Assembly (NCBI GenBank): GCA_026260175.1
Contig: JAKCWW010000170.1
Coordinates: 71,001 to 135,000, forward strand
Source of the DNA: Reticulitermes lucifugus
Taxonomy: Eukaryota; Arthropoda; Insecta; Blattodea; Rhinotermitidae
Reading direction: 5' to 3'
DNA: 64,000 bases
Part shown: one piece after another, positions 59,139-64,000 of the stretch
Position numbering within the stretch: position 1 is the first letter of the stretch
How the letters are laid out: each line of letters opens with the position of its first letter
The notes under the pieces: model-generated
The model's database searches: none
Told to the model about the DNA's origin: nothing
What the model saw: only the letters and a program-made list of their open reading frames with translations
Made by a program: the position numbers and the translations under genes

Positions 59139-59965
59139 CCCAAACCGACCAAAGGAACAGACTTGAGACCAGACCAACGCCATTGCCTATCGACCCGACA
59201 CCACAGTCACTGAGGGCACGCCGTCCAAATGGAACAGAGGCGAGACCATACCAACGCACTTGCCTATCGGCCCGCCACCTCAGTGACTGAGCCCACACCG
59301 AACAAAGCAAAAAGTGCGAGATTAGTTCAACGCCCTTCCCTATCGGCCCGCCACAACAGTGACTAAGCCAACGCCGACAAAACGAACAGAGGAGAGACCA
59401 AACCAACGCCCTTTACTATCAACCCGCCCCCACAGTCTCTAAGCCCACGCCAACCAAACGAACAGTGGCGAGACCAGACCAACGCCCATTCCTATCGGCC
59501 CGCCACCACAGTGACTAAGCCACGCTTACCAAACGAGGAGAGGCGAGATGAGACCAACGCCCTTTCCTATGGGCCCACCACCACAGTGATTAAGACACGA
59601 CGACCAAACGAACAGATGCGAGAACACACCAACCCCCTTTCATTTTGGCCCGCCACCACAGTGACTAAGCCCACGCCGACCAAAAGAACAGAGGCGAGAC
59701 CATACCAACGACCTTTCCTATCAGCCCGTCACCACAGTGAATGAGCCCACGCCGACGAAAGGAACAGAGGGGAGACCACACCAACGCCCTTCCCTATCGG
59801 CCCGTCACCACAGTCACTAAGCCCACGCCGACCAAATGAACAGAGGTGAGACCAGACCAAGGCCCTTTCCTATCTGCCAGCCAAAACAGTCACTGATCCC
59901 ACGCCGACCAAAGGAAGAGAGTTGAGTCCTGACCAACGCCATTGCATATCGACCCGTCACCACGC
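59139..59965 (-). repeat. Satellite block B, fifth
   Basis: About 11 B units in the same order as after island 2. The block joins A minus at cgtcaccacgccgaacgaac, the only B block in the window not followed by A plus. Confidence 0.9.
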
Positions 59966-62900
59966 CGAACGAACGGTCAGACGCCAGAGCATCGCCATCG
60001 TCTGTCGTGCCCGCCTCCACCGTGGCTGGTTGAGCCCACGCCGAGCAAGCGAACAGAGACCTGATCAGCGCCCTCACCTGTCGTGTCAACCAATACAGTG
60101 GCTGGCTGAGCCCACGCCGACCAAGCAAAAAGAGGCCAGAGCAGTGCCCTCACCTGTCGTTCCCGCCAGCACAGTGGCTGCCTGACGACACGCCGAACAA
60201 GCGAACAGAGGCCAGGGCAGAGCCCTCATCTGTCGTGCCCGCCTTCACCGTCGAAGGCTGAACCCACGCCTACAAAGGGAACAGAGGCCATATCACCGCC
60301 CTCACCTGTCGTGGCCGTCATCTCTGAGACTATCATAGCCCACGACGACCAAGCCGTCAGAAGCCTGAGCATCTCACTCACCTGTCTTGCCCGCCTCCTC
60401 CATGGCTGGCTGAGCCCACGAAGTCCAAGCTAACAGAGGCCTAAGCAGCGCTTTCACCTGTCGTGGTCGCCAATAAAGCGGCTGGCAGTGTCCACGCCGA
60501 CCGAGCGAAAAGAGGCCAGAGCATTGCACTTACCTGTCGTGCCTGCCTCCACCGTGGCTGGCTGAGCCCACGCCGTCCAAGCGAACAGAGGCCAGAGCAG
60601 CGCCCTTACCTGACGTCACCGCCACCGCAGTTAATGACTGAGTCTACGCCGACAAAGAAAACAGAGACCAGAGCAGCGCCCTTACCTGACGTGAACGATA
60701 TGATAGTGGCTGGCAGAGCTCAAGGCGACCGAGTGATCAGAGGCCAGAACAGCGCTCTCAAATGTCGTGCCCGCCAACAAATAGTCTGGCTGAGCTCACG
60801 CTGACAAAGGGATCAGAGTCCAGAGCAGAGCACTCACCTGTCGTGCCCGTCAAAATAGTGTCTGGCTGAGCCCACGCCGACCAAGCGTTCAGAGGACAGA
60901 TAAGCGCCCTCGCCTTTCTTGCCCTCCACAACTGTGGCTCGCTGTGCCTACGCCGATCGAGCGAACAGAGGCAAGAGCAGGGCTCTGTCCTGTGGTGGTC
61001 GCCAACCCATCGGCTGGTTGAGCCCTCGCCGACCGAGCGGTTAGACGCCAGAGCAGCGCCATCTTCTGTCGTGCCCGCCTCTACAGTGGCTGGCTGACCC
61101 CAAGCCGACCAAGCGAACAGAGGCCAGATCAGCGCCCTCACCTGTCGTGTCAACCAATGCAGCGGCTGGCTGAGCCCACGTCGAACAAGCGAACAGATGC
61201 CAGAGCACCGCCCTCACCTGTCGTTCCCGCCAGCACAGTGGCTGCCTGACGACACGCCGATCAAACGAACGGAAGCCAGGGCAGAGCCCTCATCTGTCGT
61301 GCCCGCCTCCACCGACGAAAGATGAGCCCACGCCGAATAAGCGAACAGGCATTCTCCTGTCGTGTCAGCCAATACAGTGGCTGGCTGAGCCCACACCTTC
61401 CAAGGGATCAGAGGCCATATCACCGCCCTCACCTGTCGTGACCGTCATCTGTGAGACTATCAAAGCCCACGACTAACAAGCCGTCGGAAGCCAGAGCATC
61501 GCCCTCACCTGTCTTGCCCGCCTCCACCGTGGCTAGCTGAGCCCACGCCGACCAAGCTAACAGAGGCCAGAGCAGCGCACTTACCTGTCGTGCCCGCCAC
61601 CACAGTGTCTGGCTGAGCTTGCGCCGATGGAGCGATCAGAGGCCAGAGCAGCGCTCTCACCAGTCGTGGTCGCCAACACAGCGGCTGGATGTGTCCACGG
61701 CGACCAAGCGAAAAGAGGCCAGAGCAGTGCACTTAGCTGTCGTGCCCGTCTCCACCGTGGCTAGCTGAGACCAGGCCGTCCAAGCGAACAGAGGCCAGAG
61801 CAGCGCTCTTACCTGACGTCCCCGCCACCGCAGTTGATGACTGAGCCTACGCCGACCAAGAGAACAGAGACCAGAGCAGCGCCCTTACCTGACGTGAACG
61901 ATATGATAGTGGCTGGCAGAGCACACGCCAACCGAGTGATCAGACGCCAGAAGAGCGCATTCAAATGTCGTGGCCGGCAACAAATTTTCTGGCTGAGCTC
62001 GCGATGACAAAGGGAACAGAGTCTAGAGCAGCGCACTCAGCTGTCGTGCCCGCCAAAACTGTGACTCTGTGAGCCCAAGCTGACCAAGAGGTTAGAGGCC
62101 AGAGCAGCGCCCTCAACAGGGCCCAGGGAAGAGCCCTCACTATTCGAGTGCCTCCACCGTGGCTGGCTGAGACCACGCATACCAAGGGAACAAAGCCATA
62201 GCAACGCCGTCACCTGTCGTGGCCGTCATCTCTGTGACTGTCAGAGCTCACGTCGACCAAGCGGTCAGAAACATGAGCATGGCCCTCACATGCCTTTCCC
62301 GCCTCCACATTGACTGGCTGAGCCCACGCTTTACAAACGAACGAAGGTCATAGCAGCGCTCATACCTGTCGTGCCCACCACCACAGCCGGTTGCTGAGCC
62401 CACGCCGACCGAGCGACCAGAGTCCAGGGCAGCGCCCTTACCAAACATACACGACACCACAGGGGCTGACTAAGCCCACGCCGACGAAGCGGTCAGAAGA
62501 CAGAGCAGCGCCCTGACCTCTCGTGCTCGCCAACACAGCGGCTGTTTGTGCCCACGTCGACCAAATTGTCATAGGCCAGATCAGCGCCCTCACCTGTCGT
62601 GCCCTCGTCCACCGTGGCTGGCTGAGACCAAGCCGTCGAAGCGAACAGAGGCCAGGGCAGCGCCATTAACTGACGTACTCGCCACCACAGTGGCTGACTG
62701 AGCCCACCCGATCAAGCGGTCGTAGGCCAGAAGAGCGCCCTTACGTGTCGGGCTCGCCTCCACCGTAGCTGACTGAGACCTCTCCGTGCAACCGAACAGA
62801 GGCTAGACCAGCGCCTTTAACTGACGTCCCCGCAAACAGTTGCTGACTAAGCCAATGCCGACCAAGCGGTTAGAGGCCAGAAAAGCGCCCTTACCTGTCG

Positions 62901-64000
62901 TGCCCGCCTCCACCGTAGCTGACTGGGCCCACTCCGTCCAAACGTACAGAGGCCAGAGCAGTGCCCTTACCTGACGTCCCTGCCACCACAGTGGCTGAAT
63001 GAGCCCTCGCCGACCAAGCGGTCAGAGGCCAGAGCAGCGCCGTTACCTGTCGTGACCGCCTCCACAGTAGCTGTCTGACCCCACGCCGACCAAGCGGTCA
63101 GAGGACAGATCAGCATCCTTACTTTCGAGCCCACCGCCACAGTGGCTGGCTGAGCCTACGCCGATCTAGAGAACAGGGTCCAGAGTAGCTCTCTCACGTG
63201 ACGGTGTCGCCACCACACCGGCTGGCTGAGCCCACGCCGACTAAGTGATCAGAGGTCAGAGCAGCGCCCACACCTGTCGTGCTAGCCACCACAGTGACTG
63301 GCTTAACCCTCGACGACCAACCGATCAGAGGTCAGAGGATCGCCCTGACCTGTCATGCTCGCTAACACAGCGGCTGGCTGTGCCCACAACGAACAAATGT
63401 TCAGAGACCAGAGCAGCGCCCTTACCTATCGTACCAACTTTCACCCGGCTGGCTGAGCCCACGCCGGTCAAGAGAACAGAGGTCATTATTGCGCCCTTAC
63501 CTGACGTCCCTCTACCACAGTGGCTGACTGAGACCACGGCGGACTAGCGGTCAGAGGCCATAGCAGCGCCCTTACCTGTCGTGACCGACTCCACCGTAGC
63601 TGGCTGAGCCCACGCCGACCAAGCGAACAAAGGCCAGAGCAGCGCCCTCACCTGTCGTGTTAGCCACCACAGTGGCTGGCTGAGCACACGCCGAACAAGC
63701 GACCAGAGGCCAGGACAGTGTCCTTACCTTCGTGCCTGCCTCCACAGTGGCTTTTTGAGACCACGCCGACCAAGCGAATAGTTTACTGAGCAACGCTTTC
63801 AACAGTGAGCCCACTATGACGAAGCGAATGGAGGCCAGGGCAGCGCCCTCACCTGTCGTGCCCGCCAACTCTGTGACTCTCTGAACCCACGCCTAAGAAG
63901 CGGTTACAGGACAGAGCAGCGCCCTCACCTGTCGTGCTCGCCAACACAGTGGCTGGCTGAGCCCACGCCGACTGAGCGGACAGAGGCCAGATTAGCGCCC
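59966..64000 (-). repeat. Satellite block A, minus orientation, runs off the window
   Basis: About 53 A units. A multi-unit block at about 60000-60960 recurs at about 61065-62050 with the same rare variants, for example gaacgatatgatagtggctg at about 60694 and 61897. The array has not ended at 64000. Confidence 0.92.

Larger units (their letters stand above)
38196..64000. repeat. 76-bp GC-rich composite satellite, whole array
   Basis: About 320 copies of a 76-bp unit fill this span and continue past the window edge. Two subfamilies exist. Subfamily A has gtgagggcgctgctctggcc, ggtcggcgtgggctcagcc and ggtggcgggcacgac. Subfamily B has cctatcggcccgccaccac, gcccacgccgaccaaacg and gcgagaccagaccaacgcc. 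A and B are homologous when one is reversed. Their consensus GC content is about 70% and 62% by my count, against AT-rich flanks. Units differ from each other by many substitutions and small indels. Three non-satellite islands interrupt the array. Confidence 0.97.

Noticed and set aside
38203-64000. Over one hundred open frames of 60-177 residues, including 39773-40306 (minus), 43767-44276 and 48926-49369
   Set aside because: All are translations of the 76-bp satellite in rotating frames, with the same three peptides recurring. No start context, domain or conservation supports a gene.
38196-64000. CRISPR-like array
   Set aside because: Repeats are contiguous 76-bp units without unique spacers, and the setting is eukaryotic.

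Overview
This looks like animal nuclear DNA, most likely from a hemimetabolous insect. A cockroach, termite or stick insect relative is my best guess, but that is inference from the repeats. The supports are short interspersed elements (SINEs) with tRNA-like heads, LINE tails of a kind common in insects, a mariner-type transposase relic, hAT-type miniature elements, and a short insect telomere-type CCTAA motif inside one repeat. I found no host protein-coding gene, no structural RNA gene and no CRISPR array. Almost every open frame is either a chance frame in AT-rich DNA or an artefact of tandem repeats.

Left part (1 to about 38.2 kb): AT-rich, gene-free DNA densely seeded with old transposable-element pieces. 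Five tRNA-derived SINE families (called A to E here) account for about 19 insertions or fragments. There are three tails of one LINE family, one of them split by a nested SINE; two well-supported hAT-type miniature elements and one probable one; three copies of another terminal-inverted-repeat element, one carrying a 188-bp insertion flanked by a 15-bp target duplication; three fold-back elements; a mariner-type relic; microsatellites; and a 50-base run of N.

A stem motif of the form CTGAnGA, short hairpin, GAAACG recurs in several unrelated-looking places. It resembles half of a hammerhead ribozyme core.

Right part (about 38.2 to 64.0 kb, running off the end): a GC-rich satellite of about 320 copies of a 76-bp unit. 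A degenerate tandem repeat of about 140 bp lies at its left edge. The satellite has two related subfamilies, A and B, arranged in blocks. All five B blocks share one orientation, while A blocks flip. Three copies of an unrelated island of about 0.4 to 0.6 kb are each followed by a B block. Shared junctions and shared unit order show that large composite blocks were duplicated after they formed. The layout is A+, A-, island 1, B, A+, island 2, B, A+, A-, B, A+, B, A+, island 3, B, A-. I consider this inverted, composite satellite with its island the most interesting feature of the window.
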